A stretch of 64,000 nt of DNA from Treponema sp. J25. Lineage in GTDB: Bacteria; Spirochaetota; Spirochaetia; Treponematales; Breznakiellaceae. How positions within the stretch are numbered: the first letter of the stretch is position 1; every line of letters starts with the position of its first letter. The notes below the pieces were generated by a model. That model was not told the origin of the DNA, ran no database searches, and was given only the letters and a program-made list of their open reading frames with translations. The DNA lies in the NCBI RefSeq assembly GCF_004343725.1, contig NZ_PTQW01000006.1, forward strand, positions 1-64,000, read 5' to 3'. Both the position numbers and the translations under genes were made by a program. Of this stretch, positions 1 through 9,193 are shown piece by piece.

Positions 1-7
1 CGCTCAT
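1..7 (-). CDS. Possible first codons of a gene running off the left edge
   Basis: A leftward ATG at 7-5 followed by AGC is the only start-like codon after a leader that begins near position 85. Only two codons are inside the window, so neither product nor reality can be judged. It is listed because a promoter-like -10 and a structured leader point to it; no clear Shine-Dalgarno sequence precedes it. Confidence 0.25.
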
Positions 8-13
8 GGCAGC

Positions 14-97
14 GGATACAAGATAATTAAATCACACTCTCAGGAGCCATCGCGGACGGTTTGTATCCTTCCGCGAGTGTAACCTGATTCGATTATA
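14..97 (-). promoter_or_regulatory. Promoter and structured leader reading out of the left edge
   Basis: On the reverse strand a perfect -10 TATAAT occupies 97-92, putting the start near 85; the -35 is poor. The transcript would begin at a stem, TTACACTC (82-75) with GAGTGTGA (39-32). That stem encloses a second, TCCGCG/CGCGGA written on the plus strand at 70-75 and 51-56. The second loop contains GGATACAA (68-61), exactly complementary to TTGTATCC (21-14) just before the candidate ATG, so a pseudoknot could form. I cannot match it to a known riboswitch class. Regulation of the downstream gene is inference. Confidence 0.4.
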
Positions 98-260
98 GTA
101 CACATCGAGGTATTCGAATACTGCTGCTCTGACCTTTCAGCAGAAGGTACGAATGTACGTTCATCAAGCTTCTCCATTCCCCCCTTTCAAGGTCTTAAAA
201 AAGGATTCCGCACGGAAGTTGTCCCCGCAAAACCTTTTCTAAGAAAAATCTTTCAATCGT

Positions 261-1793
261 TTATAACGCTACCCACTTTTTCTGTACCCTTTTTTTTCTC
301 TGGATGAGTTCTTGCTGTATCCTTTCGTATTCCCTTTGAGAAACAGGGAACCCCTCAGGAAAGGATCGTACCAGTTCTTCCATCCGGGTAATCCATTCCA
401 GGGCACTGGAATAGTCCCGCCGATACCATTCGTCGATAATCGCCAGGGCCCGATACCAGCGGTACCGATCCCGGACAGTTCCTCCTTTTTCTATCGCATG
501 CAACACCACTTCTCGGGCCTTGGCCACATCTCCCCATCGAAGGAAGAGAGCACTCCAGTACAAAGGGAAACGGGGGTTTCCCTTTTTCACGATACTCTGG
601 GAGAGACTCTGGACCGCCTGGTAAAAAAATTGCGCCACCTCCCTGCTTGTAGCATCATCGCTTGGGGAAAACTTTGCCCTGGCCGACAATTTTTTACTTT
701 CCAGAGTGAGAAGACCCTTTTCTTCAAAAAGTACCTCGCCAGGAGAAAGGGGAAACCTATACTTTACATACCGCCGGTACCAGCGGAGAGCAAGGGCTTC
801 CACATCGCCTATTTCGGCTTCGAGGGCCCTGAGGGGATCCGAAAGGATATGCCCCACCTGGTAAGAAAGGTAGTACAGACTCTCCACATCACATTGATTA
901 TGGCTGGCTACCCGTACAAGGCCAGTTACATTGCCGGTCTTAAGGAAATGGAACCAATAGAGGGGAGCAAGCTCCCCCGGGATATCGTTTCCCCGGGGCC
1001 GATGCAGCACCCGTTCCTCAAGAGCTACGAGAGAACAAAGACCATGCTCATGTCTCCAGAAAAGGCGGGCAGGATACAAAAGATCGATATGATCCAACTC
1101 AGGGAACACAAGGCGATGCATGATTCCCCGGGACCGCAGGAGGGGTAGATCAAAGCGCTTTCCATTATAGGTAACAAGAATTTTTCCTTCCTTCTTACGC
1201 TGATCTAATTCCTGTTGTATTGCCTCCAGAAAAGCATATTCGCCCGGAAAATCCTCAAGGAGATACTGGGTAATCCGAAGGCTCCCATCAGAAAGGACAT
1301 CTCCCAGGGCCGCAAGGAAAACCACCGTCCCGGCCCCGCCGGAAAGACCCGTTGTTTCAAGATCAAAAAAACAAAAATCGCTTATCCCTATTGTCCCCCG
1401 CCCTCTTTCTTCCAGAGCCACCCCCGGTAAGCTCTGCCAGAGCAGGACCGGCCAGGGGCTAAGCGATTCTTTCGACGCGGAGGAATTTTCTTCTATTTTC
1501 AGGAGCACCACCTGGCGCCATACCAGGCTTTCCCAATGCTCCCAGGGAAGGGGAAATATCTTCGGCGATTTCTTTTCTCCGTTTTCTTTTACACCACCCG
1601 AGCGGGAGACCTTTTCTGATTCAGCCGACCCGGGGCTTTTCCCATCAGCAGGGGCACCCGGCATCCGCGACAGGGCAGTTCCTTCCAAAACGGAGGACCT
1701 CGGCAGAAGGGTATCTCCTGTAGGAAGGGGCGATACGGAGGCCTCCTTTGAGTATTTTCGGATCCGCTCTAAGCGCTCTTTTAAACTACCCAT
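261..1793 (-). CDS. mrfB: MrfB/YprB-like DEDDh 3'-5' exonuclease (RNase H fold) with C-terminal TPR-like region
   Basis: The 510-residue protein has a low-complexity N-terminus (about 1-80), then an RNase H-like exonuclease core. DLE is at 144-146 (DxE of motif I), NGKRFD at 210-215 supplies the next Asp, and SHNQCD at 297-302 supplies the His and last Asp of a DEDDh site. The C-terminal 170 residues are helical and TPR-like. Bacillus subtilis YprB (MrfB) has the same exonuclease-plus-TPR plan and works with YprA (MrfA) in mitomycin C repair. Here the gene follows the yprA-like helicase by 11 bases on the same strand, which supports the assignment. The ATG start lies in that gap. The function is inferred from this pairing. 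Confidence 0.8.
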   Translation of the reverse strand: MGSLKERLERIRKYSKEASVSPLPTGDTLLPRSSVLEGTALSRMPGAPADGKSPGSAESEKVSRSGGVKENGEKKSPKIFPLPWEHWESLVWRQVVLLKIEENSSASKESLSPWPVLLWQSLPGVALEERGRGTIGISDFCFFDLETTGLSGGAGTVVFLAALGDVLSDGSLRITQYLLEDFPGEYAFLEAIQQELDQRKKEGKILVTYNGKRFDLPLLRSRGIMHRLVFPELDHIDLLYPARLFWRHEHGLCSLVALEERVLHRPRGNDIPGELAPLYWFHFLKTGNVTGLVRVASHNQCDVESLYYLSYQVGHILSDPLRALEAEIGDVEALALRWYRRYVKYRFPLSPGEVLFEEKGLLTLESKKLSARAKFSPSDDATSREVAQFFYQAVQSLSQSIVKKGNPRFPLYWSALFLRWGDVAKAREVVLHAIEKGGTVRDRYRWYRALAIIDEWYRRDYSSALEWITRMEELVRSFPEGFPVSQREYERIQQELIQRKKRVQKKWVAL

Positions 1794-1804
1794 AGGGGTT
1801 CCCC

Positions 1805-4339
1805 TTAGAAAGTACCGGCATGAAAAGCGGCGAGGAACTGTCTGGTTCCTTCTTTATACCCATCGGGTCCCACACAAGAAGGACAGCCTTCCTTACAGGG
1901 GCAGCGGGCAACCACATCACCCATAGCCACAAAGAGGTCCGGCAAATGCTCCAGCAGGGCTTCCGAAAGCCCCGTTCCCCCCGGATAGTGATCAAACACA
2001 TACAGGGCTGGAAGACGAAAATGAGGATCCCGAACCCGTTCGGAAACGCCGATATCCCGGGAATCACACAAAAGGTAGATGGGCGCCAGTTTCTTTAAAA
2101 GGGTACCACAGCTCCGCAGCACGGCCCCCCGTTCTTCATCATCCTTAAGAGTTTCCAGGACGCGGGCCCCTTCCGAATCGGGGGGAAACAAAATCACCAG
2201 ACAACGGGTATGAAGTTCTTCTTCGGGGAGCACAATATCCCCATAGCCCACATTTTCATGGGTATGAAAGCGAATCTTTTTGTACTTTGTCACCTGGGAA
2301 CGGACCAGCACATCCCCCAAAAGGGCCTGGAAAAGCAGAGGGCCCTTCTCTGAAGACCCTTCGTTCTTTCCAGGAGATCCTTCGGCGGCTAGAGTCTCTC
2401 TGACAGGACTCGCTTCTTTTTTCCCGTTGGAGAGACTTCCGTTACCCGCGGCAACCTCTTCGCGGGATCCCTGGATCACCTGAATACCCCTGCCAGGGAT
2501 TTGAAAAAATCGGTACAGTTCATCTTCCGAAAGGACCTTAATATCCCGCTTTACAAGCCCGTCGGTATAATAGTTTACCTCCGATTCCACCACGAGGCAG
2601 GTCCGCTTTTCTATATCGAGCTTTTGTACAATATATTGATTTCCCCGATGGATATAGACCGCATTGTCAAAGAGGAGTTCCTTGGCACTGGGCCGATCCA
2701 TCTCGCCAATCACCTGATAGCGGCCACCCGTAATATCCACGATGACCACGTTGTCGGCGTTACTGGAACGGAGGCTCACTCCCTCTGCGGGATAGGAGCG
2801 ATCCGCCCAGAACCAGCGCCGCCGGGGTGTTGTACCCGTACAGCGGAGTATTCCATCCTCCGTAAGGAAGTCCAACACCGGAAGGGCATCGCTCCCAAAG
2901 GGATCTTTCCCTGATGGAACAGAAACGGTGTCGGTAGCCTCCTGGACAGAGGGGCCCTCCCCTAGTTCTTCCTCCGCAAAGGGAAGTTCAAAGGCTCCAC
3001 ACTTAACGTGGTCCGTAAAAATGTAGGGGTTCTGGGGATTAAGACGCCCCTCTTCCGCAGGGATAGAAAAAAACCACTGGGGATGCTGCATGATAAACTG
3101 GTCCAGGGGGTTGCTGGTGGCCACGAGCACCGCGAGAGAAACGCCACCCCGGCGGCCACTGCGTCCAATCTGCTGCCAGAAGGAGTTGAAAGAACCAGGG
3201 AAACCGGCGACCACCGCCGCATCAAGGCCACCAATATCGATACCAAGTTCAAGGGCATTGGTAGAAACAACCCCTTGAATGGTGCCTTCCCGCAGGCCCC
3301 GCTCAATCTCTCGCCGTTCCCGGGGTAACAGTCCAGCCCGGTAGGGTTCAACCCGGATATGGTAGTTATCGGTATACAGGTTTTTTAAGTCCTCCCGCAC
3401 ATAGGAGGCGGCCACCTCCGTTTTAAGGCGGGAATGGGCAAAAAGAATCGTTTTTACCCCCCGCCGGAGCAGTTCCACCATCCAGCGGCGACTTTCCAGA
3501 ATAGAACTCTTACGAATTCCCTGAACAGGATCCACAAGAGGGGGATTGTACAGAACTATCCGCTTTTCACTCGTGGGGGCCCCGTTTGTATCCACCAGAA
3601 CTACCGGTCGGCCAATAAGGGTATGGGCCAAGTCTTTCGGGTTTCCAATAGTAGCAGAACAGAGAATAAACGTAGGATTCGCCTTATAAAACTGACAGAT
3701 CCTCAGGAGTCGCCGGATAACATTGGCCACATGACTCCCAAAAACTCCCCGGTAGGTGTGGGCCTCATCGATTACCACATAGGCCAGGTTAGAAAAAAAT
3801 TTAATCCACTTTGGATGGTTCGGCAAAATCCCCGCGTGGAGCATGTCAGGATTGGAAATGATGATCCTTCCGGTATCCCGGGCGGCAAGCCTTAAGGATT
3901 CGGGGGTGTCCCCATCGTAGGTGCAGACCTTAATGGGAAGGGCATCTCCCCCGCCAGCCACCAGGTCATTCAGTTCCGCCTGTTGATCCTGGGACAGGGC
4001 CTTCGTGGGAAAGAGATACAGGGCCCGCTCCTGGGGGTGTTCCAGCAGTCCCTGGAGAACCGGCAGGTTATAGGAAAGGGTCTTCCCCGATGCGGTGGGG
4101 GTAAGGACCATCACATCCTGCCGGGAACGGACGGCCTGCCATACCGCCCCTTGATGGCTGTAGAGCTGAGAAATCCCCTTTTTTTGCAAAGACCCTGCAA
4201 GCCGGGGATCAAGCTCCGCCGGCAAAGGGACATACCGGCCTTCCCGGGCAGGAATCGTATAGGTATACACAATGTGGGGGGCAAAAGCGGGGTGTTGTAA
4301 GAGTTCCCCCAGGATCTGCTGAGTATCCATGCTCATCAT
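1805..4339 (-). CDS. mrfA: MrfA/YprA-like DEAH-box helicase with C-terminal zinc-binding (DUF1998/MZB) domain
   Basis: The 844-residue superfamily 2 helicase carries Walker A TASGKT near 82-87, DEAH at 191-194, a SAT motif (LCSATIG), and the arginine-finger motif QQIGRSGRRGG. The C-terminal domain ends with four cysteines, C813, C815, C819 and C822 (CPCKEGCPSC), the metal-binding site typical of MrfA-type helicases. In Bacillus subtilis the homologue unwinds 3'-tailed DNA and acts with the MrfB exonuclease in a UvrA-independent response to mitomycin C. The partner exonuclease follows 11 bases downstream. The start is an ATG at 4339; two more in-frame ATGs lie within four codons. Confidence 0.88.
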   Translation of the reverse strand: MMSMDTQQILGELLQHPAFAPHIVYTYTIPAREGRYVPLPAELDPRLAGSLQKKGISQLYSHQGAVWQAVRSRQDVMVLTPTASGKTLSYNLPVLQGLLEHPQERALYLFPTKALSQDQQAELNDLVAGGGDALPIKVCTYDGDTPESLRLAARDTGRIIISNPDMLHAGILPNHPKWIKFFSNLAYVVIDEAHTYRGVFGSHVANVIRRLLRICQFYKANPTFILCSATIGNPKDLAHTLIGRPVVLVDTNGAPTSEKRIVLYNPPLVDPVQGIRKSSILESRRWMVELLRRGVKTILFAHSRLKTEVAASYVREDLKNLYTDNYHIRVEPYRAGLLPRERREIERGLREGTIQGVVSTNALELGIDIGGLDAAVVAGFPGSFNSFWQQIGRSGRRGGVSLAVLVATSNPLDQFIMQHPQWFFSIPAEEGRLNPQNPYIFTDHVKCGAFELPFAEEELGEGPSVQEATDTVSVPSGKDPFGSDALPVLDFLTEDGILRCTGTTPRRRWFWADRSYPAEGVSLRSSNADNVVIVDITGGRYQVIGEMDRPSAKELLFDNAVYIHRGNQYIVQKLDIEKRTCLVVESEVNYYTDGLVKRDIKVLSEDELYRFFQIPGRGIQVIQGSREEVAAGNGSLSNGKKEASPVRETLAAEGSPGKNEGSSEKGPLLFQALLGDVLVRSQVTKYKKIRFHTHENVGYGDIVLPEEELHTRCLVILFPPDSEGARVLETLKDDEERGAVLRSCGTLLKKLAPIYLLCDSRDIGVSERVRDPHFRLPALYVFDHYPGGTGLSEALLEHLPDLFVAMGDVVARCPCKEGCPSCVGPDGYKEGTRQFLAAFHAGTF

Positions 4340-4361
4340 TATACAGAATACGGAAAAAGTG

Positions 4362-4417
4362 TCGACAGATAGAAGAAGCGGTTATATACTAGCTGTAGTA
4401 CTACAGTCGTGAGGAGG
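4362..4417 (+). promoter_or_regulatory. glgC promoter, overlapping palindrome and RBS
   Basis: A sigma-70-type promoter has -35 TCGACA at 4362-4367, a 17-base spacer and -10 TATACT at 4385-4390. A perfect 14-base palindrome, CTGTAGTACTACAG (4393-4406), covers the expected transcription start, where a repressor could bind or a 5' hairpin could form. GAGGAGG (4411-4417) is a strong ribosome binding site 7 bases before the glgC ATG. Confidence 0.65.
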
Positions 4418-4424
4418 CACCAGC

Positions 4425-5699
4425 ATGTCCCAAGTGTTATCTATTATTCTCGGTGGAGGCAAGGGAACTCGCCTGTATCCCCTTACCAAGGACAGGGCCA
4501 AGCCGGCGGTTCCCTTTGGAGGAAAGTACCGCCTTGTGGACATCCCTATTTCAAATTGTATTAACTCCAACCTTCGGCGTATCTATGTATTAACCCAGTT
4601 TAATTCCGCATCTCTCCATATGCATGTGGCTCATACCTATATTTTTGACGCCTTTTCCCGGGGCTTTGTGGAAATTCTTGCGGCCGAGCAGACCTTTACC
4701 CACTCAGGCTGGTACGAAGGGACGGCCGATGCGGTTCGGAAGAATTTTGTCCACTTCCGGACCCAGAATCCAGACTACTACCTTATCCTTTCGGGGGACC
4801 AACTCTATCGGATGGACCTGCAGGACCTTATCCGTCAGCATCAGGAATCGGGGGCCGACGCCACCATTGCCTGCACCGCGGTAAGTCGAGAAGATGCAAG
4901 CCAACTGGGCATCCTTAAGGCAAACAAGAAAAATGAAATCACCGAATTTTTAGAAAAACCCGGCCCTACCCGGGATATCAGCGATTTTAAGATTCCCCCG
5001 GAACTCATGACGGATCGGCGAAGCCGGGGAAAGGATTACCTGGCTTCGATGGGTATCTATGTATTTAACGCCCAGGCCATGGAAGAAAGTCTGGACAATG
5101 ATTACACCGATTTTGGGAAGGAGATTATCCCCTCCCTTATCGGGAAAAAGAAAATGAACGCCTTTATTTACGAGGGCTACTGGGAGGATATCGGAACCAT
5201 TAAGAATTTCTACGAGGCAAACCTGGATCTTACCAGTCTGCGGCCTAAATTTGATTTTTACAACGAGAAGGCCCCTATCTACACCCATATGCGCAATCTT
5301 CCCCCTTCTAAAATGAACTTCAGCAATATGAACCAATCGATTGCCGCCGAAGGATGTATCATCACCAATGCGTCGATTTCAAATAGTATCGTCGGTATCC
5401 GGACCATCATCGAATCGGGGGCCAGTCTTAACGGCGTCGTATGTATGGGGGCCGATTTTTATGAATCGGAGGAGCAAAAGAAACAGAACGCCGAAGCCCG
5501 CATTCCCGATATCGGCATTGGGAAGGGGACCATCGTCAAAGGGGCTATCATTGATAAGAATGCCCGCATCGGAGAGGGCTGTCGGATAGGCATTGATGAC
5601 CTTAATCGGGTGGATGGGGATTACGGGCACTACCACATTGTAGATGGGATCATCGTGATTCCCAAAAACGCCGTACTCTACCCTGGCACGGTGATATAG
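4425..5699 (+). CDS. glgC: Glucose-1-phosphate adenylyltransferase (ADP-glucose pyrophosphorylase)
   Basis: GlgC makes ADP-glucose from ATP and glucose-1-phosphate, the committed step of bacterial glycogen synthesis. The 424-residue protein starts with the nucleotidyltransferase signature GGGKGTRLYPLTKDRAKPAV (about 9-28), followed by GGKYRLVDIPISNC. It keeps the sugar-phosphate-binding WYEGTADAV motif and ends with a left-handed beta-helix of hexapeptide repeats (about 300-424). Length is normal. It is a single forward gene between leftward units, with its own promoter, palindrome and strong RBS. No other glycogen gene is in the window. Confidence 0.95.
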   Translation: MSQVLSIILGGGKGTRLYPLTKDRAKPAVPFGGKYRLVDIPISNCINSNLRRIYVLTQFNSASLHMHVAHTYIFDAFSRGFVEILAAEQTFTHSGWYEGTADAVRKNFVHFRTQNPDYYLILSGDQLYRMDLQDLIRQHQESGADATIACTAVSREDASQLGILKANKKNEITEFLEKPGPTRDISDFKIPPELMTDRRSRGKDYLASMGIYVFNAQAMEESLDNDYTDFGKEIIPSLIGKKKMNAFIYEGYWEDIGTIKNFYEANLDLTSLRPKFDFYNEKAPIYTHMRNLPPSKMNFSNMNQSIAAEGCIITNASISNSIVGIRTIIESGASLNGVVCMGADFYESEEQKKQNAEARIPDIGIGKGTIVKGAIIDKNARIGEGCRIGIDDLNRVDGDYGHYHIVDGIIVIPKNAVLYPGTVI

Positions 5700-5718
5700 G
5701 ATCGATAGGCAGGACCTT

Positions 5719-5745
5719 GCCGGACGCCTGCGGGGAGCGTCCGGC
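5719..5745. terminator. Hairpin between convergent glgC and the FAH-family gene
   Basis: GCCGGACGC (5719-5727) and GCGTCCGGC (5737-5745) form a perfect 9-bp stem with a 9-base loop, 20 bases after the glgC stop. No T-tract follows, so it is either a weak or factor-assisted bidirectional terminator, or an mRNA-protecting 3' hairpin. Confidence 0.5.
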
Positions 5746-5793
5746 CCTGTATCGTTGTCCAGGACAGTTCAAGGGGCGACAGGAAGGTTTAGT

Positions 5794-6501
5794 TCAATTT
5801 TCCGTCTCATCCATAACAGGATTCGTGAGCACCCCTATGCGTTCTATCTCTACCTCTACCACATCCCCAGGACTAAGGGGGCTTACTCCGCTGGGGGTCC
5901 CTGTTGCAATGATGTCCCCTGCTTCGAGGGTCATATGCCGGGAAATAAACGAAATAAGGGTGGCCACCGAAAAGAGCATCTGTTTTGTGGAAGCCTGTTG
6001 AGTGACGTGTCCGTTGACACGGCAGCTAATAGCCAGGTTCTGAGGGTCAGGGATATCCTCTGACCGCACTATCACCGGACCAATAGGCCCAAAGGTGTCG
6101 AAGGATTTTCCCCGGAACCAGCCGGAACTATCACTTTTCTGGATATTGCGGCAACTGACATCATTGAAACAGGTATACCCATATACGTATTCCAGGGCCT
6201 GTTCTTCGGGAATCCATTTTCCCCTTTTCCCGATAATACAGGCCAATTCCGCTTCGTGATCGATCCGTAGATCGGGGAATTGATAGAGCCGGGCAAGTCG
6301 GGGAATCAAAATCGGCTCCCCGGGGCCTACAAGCACATTGGGGGTCTTTGCAAAAAGAATGGGTTCCTTCGGCAGTCCTTCCTGGGGAATAGTAATCTTA
6401 GAACTTTCTTCCACATGATCAAGGTAATTGAACCCTACACAGATAATCTTCGACGGCCGAAGGGTATATTCCCCTCCCCCCTGCACAGGAAGGGTTAGCA
6501 T
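5794..6501 (-). CDS. Fumarylacetoacetate hydrolase (FAH) family protein
   Basis: Members cleave or decarboxylate acyl-pyruvates and 2-keto-diacids with a divalent metal. The sequence shows the family N-terminal motif (ICVGFNYLDHVEES), metal ligands in DHEAELACIIG, and the CFNDVSCRN segment. The fold ends with IIATGTPSGV, a conserved FAH signature. I chose the ATG at 6501, preceded by a G-rich RBS at normal spacing. An in-frame TTG at 6555 would add 18 Gly/Lys-rich residues and has poor RBS spacing. It is last in the leftward run after clpC. The substrate cannot be told; oxaloacetate decarboxylase or acylpyruvase activity is possible. Confidence 0.85.
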   Translation of the reverse strand: MLTLPVQGGGEYTLRPSKIICVGFNYLDHVEESSKITIPQEGLPKEPILFAKTPNVLVGPGEPILIPRLARLYQFPDLRIDHEAELACIIGKRGKWIPEEQALEYVYGYTCFNDVSCRNIQKSDSSGWFRGKSFDTFGPIGPVIVRSEDIPDPQNLAISCRVNGHVTQQASTKQMLFSVATLISFISRHMTLEAGDIIATGTPSGVSPLSPGDVVEVEIERIGVLTNPVMDETEN

Positions 6502-6600
6502 AGAAGGGCCCCCCTTCCCCCGGACCAATTTTTCTTTTCCGCCCTTTCCCGCCAAACCTTCCTTTCAGCCTGACCGGCAAACACCAATGGCAGCATCCTC

Positions 6601-9165
6601 TTAACTCCGTTCTACCGGCTGTGAGGGAATATGGGGAATGGCGGTGATAACCGGTGGAGTCCGGGTCTTTTTTATTTTAAGGACCACCTGGCCTTCCCGG
6701 ACATCGGCGACAAAAACAGAGCCCCGCGGAGGATCCTCTTCCAGAATAAGAAGGGCCAGGGGATCCTCGAGCAACTTTTGCACCGCCCGTCGCATGGGCC
6801 GAGCCCCATACTTTGGATCCCAGCCCTGCTCTACCAGCACCTCCCGGGCGGCGGGCCGTACCTGAACCGAATACCCCTGCTCTGCAAGGCGTTCATTAAG
6901 GGCCTTTACTTCCAGGTCCAGAATAGCCAGCACCTGTTCCTTACTTAAGGGATGGAACACCACAATGTCGTCTACCCGATTAATAAACTCAGGATTAAAG
7001 AGCCGCTTTAACTCCGAAAGGGCGGCGGACCGAATTTCTTCCACCGACATGATACCGCTCCCCGAATTAAAACCGAGCCGGGCATCCCGGGAAATTTCCC
7101 GGGCCCCTGCGTTGCTCGTCATGATGATTACCGTGTTCCGGAAATTCACCGTGTGCCCCAGGTTATCCTTTAGTTCCCCTTCTTCCAACACTTGAAGCAG
7201 CAGATTGAACACATCATGATGGGCCTTTTCGATTTCATCGAAGAGGATAACCCGGTAGGGGTTACGACGGATCTGTTCAGTGAGGGTTCCCCCCTCTTCA
7301 TAGCCGATATACCCCGGCGGCGCCCCCACAAGGCGGGATACGTTGTGTTTTTCCATAAAGTCGGACATATCGATTCTGATAAGGGCTTCTTCGCTCCCAA
7401 AAAGATACTCCGCCAGGCGCTTCGCCAGGAGCGTCTTTCCCACCCCCGTGGGGCCCAGGAAAATAAAGGACCCCTGGGGACGCTTAATAGAAGAAACCCC
7501 TGCCCTGCTGCGACGGATGGCGCTGGCTATCTGACGAATTGCCTCGTCCTGGCCAATCACAGCTCGATGCAGCTCTTCTTCGATATGGAGGAGCTTCCGG
7601 GAGACACTTTCTTCCAGTCGAGTAAGGGGAATACCGGTCATCTCGGAAACCACCGCCCGCACGTCCGCCTCCGTAACTTCCGGCCGGCGTTCATTACTGA
7701 GTCGCTCCCAGTTCTGTCGGACCGATTCAAGGTGATACCGGAGGGAACGGACCTGGTCTCGTATAATCGCTGCCCGCTCATAATCCTGGCGGGCCACCAG
7801 AGCCATTTTTTCTGCGGTAAGGCGTTTAATTTCCGCTTCAATCTCCTCTATTTCGGGGGGACGAACCTCATTTTCGAGCTTCTTCTTAGCCCCCGCTTCA
7901 TCCAGCACATCAATTGCCTTGTCCGGCATATACCGACCCGTAAGGTAGCGCTGGGCCAGGGTAACCGCCGCTTTCAGGGCCCCCTCGGTATACACCACCC
8001 GGTGATGGGCCTCATAGCGCTGCCGAATTCCTTCCAGGATCTGCAGGGTCTCCTCCGGGCTCGGTTCATCGACCAGTACCATCTGAAAACGCCGTTCCAA
8101 GGCGGCATCCTTTTCAAAGTGTTTTCGGTACTCCGCCAGCGTGGTGGCCCCAATACACTGGATTTCCCCCCGGGAAAGGGCGGGCTTCAGCATATTGGAG
8201 GCATCGATGGTTCCCTCGGCACCGCCCGCTCCAATGACGGTATGAATTTCATCAATAAAGAGAATAATGTTTCCCGCCTGGCTAATTTCCTTCATGATTC
8301 GCTTAAGGCGCTCTTCGAATTCCCCCCGATATTTGGTCCCCGCCACCACCGACGCCAGATCGAGGGTAATGAGCCGCTTATCCATGAGTATTTCCGGCAC
8401 ATTCTCCGAGGCAATAAGCTGGGCAAGCCCTTCTACCACTGCCGTCTTCCCCACCCCCGGTTCTCCTACCAGGATGGGATTGTTCTTTGTCCTCCGGGCA
8501 AGGATACGCACCACCCGCTGCACTTCTTTTTTTCTCCCGATAACAGGATCCAGGTTTCCTGTTCGAGCAAGGGCGGTAAGATCCCGAGAAAATTCATCGA
8601 GCACGGGGGTCCGCACCGCCTTTTGTGTTGGGTTTGCCGCGGTCGGCCCTGGGCCACGAATTTCTCCCGCCGAAGAGGGGCCGTTCGCATCGGATCGTCC
8701 CCCTTCGTGTTGTCCGTCATCATGCTGGTGGGCCAAAAGATTTTTCAACACCGAACGGAGTATGTCCAAGGAAATTGCATGGGAATGGAGGTATCTACTC
8801 GTAGGGGTGTCTTCCTCCCGGGCTGCAGCCAAAAGGATGTGTTCCGTTCCCACATAGTCATGACCAAAGGTACGGGCCTCCTCTGCGGCGGTTTCCAGAA
8901 GGACTCTGGCCCTCCGGGAAGGGGGGATGTCTCCAAACACATAGGCCTGGCTTTTCTGGGGAACTTCCCGTTCAAGGAAGTGACGGAAGTCCTGAAGATC
9001 TATATTGAGCTCTTCCAGGGCCTTACATGCCACACCGGTTCCCTCTTTGAGCAGGGCGATCATGATATGTTCTGGCAATAGTTGATCCCCATTAAAACGA
9101 CGAGCCTCATCTTGAGCTAACACAGAAAGTATTTTCTGAGCCCGCTGGGTTAAACCTTTAAACAC
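6601..9165 (-). CDS. clpC: ATP-dependent Clp protease ATP-binding subunit ClpC
   Basis: ClpC is the AAA+ unfoldase that feeds ClpP. The 854-residue protein has a double Clp_N repeat (1-140), a long Gly/Asn/Pro linker (about 145-188), AAA domain 1 with GEPGVGKT (234-241), a UVR-type middle coiled coil, AAA domain 2 with GPTGVGKT near 570, and a ClpB-D2-small domain. Glu32 and Glu108 lie in paired [17 protein letters not shown] repeats, matching the phospho-arginine docking glutamates of Bacillus ClpC. The start is GTG at 9165 with GGAGGA upstream. mcsA and an mcsB-like gene precede it, as in Firmicutes, but ctsR is absent. Confidence 0.95.
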   Translation of the reverse strand: MFKGLTQRAQKILSVLAQDEARRFNGDQLLPEHIMIALLKEGTGVACKALEELNIDLQDFRHFLEREVPQKSQAYVFGDIPPSRRARVLLETAAEEARTFGHDYVGTEHILLAAAREEDTPTSRYLHSHAISLDILRSVLKNLLAHQHDDGQHEGGRSDANGPSSAGEIRGPGPTAANPTQKAVRTPVLDEFSRDLTALARTGNLDPVIGRKKEVQRVVRILARRTKNNPILVGEPGVGKTAVVEGLAQLIASENVPEILMDKRLITLDLASVVAGTKYRGEFEERLKRIMKEISQAGNIILFIDEIHTVIGAGGAEGTIDASNMLKPALSRGEIQCIGATTLAEYRKHFEKDAALERRFQMVLVDEPSPEETLQILEGIRQRYEAHHRVVYTEGALKAAVTLAQRYLTGRYMPDKAIDVLDEAGAKKKLENEVRPPEIEEIEAEIKRLTAEKMALVARQDYERAAIIRDQVRSLRYHLESVRQNWERLSNERRPEVTEADVRAVVSEMTGIPLTRLEESVSRKLLHIEEELHRAVIGQDEAIRQIASAIRRSRAGVSSIKRPQGSFIFLGPTGVGKTLLAKRLAEYLFGSEEALIRIDMSDFMEKHNVSRLVGAPPGYIGYEEGGTLTEQIRRNPYRVILFDEIEKAHHDVFNLLLQVLEEGELKDNLGHTVNFRNTVIIMTSNAGAREISRDARLGFNSGSGIMSVEEIRSAALSELKRLFNPEFINRVDDIVVFHPLSKEQVLAILDLEVKALNERLAEQGYSVQVRPAAREVLVEQGWDPKYGARPMRRAVQKLLEDPLALLILEEDPPRGSVFVADVREGQVVLKIKKTRTPPVITAIPHIPSQPVERS

Positions 9166-9193
9166 GGTGTTCCTCCGCTACTCTTACATCCTA

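Noticed and set aside
312-1148. A 278-codon forward frame opposite the MrfB exonuclease gene
   Set aside because: It is Pro/Gly-rich with no family motif and is a shadow of the exonuclease codons.
7192-9081. A 629-codon forward open frame opposite clpC
   Set aside because: It is antisense to the well-supported clpC gene, has no coherent domain or RBS, and its length follows from the biased codon use of clpC.
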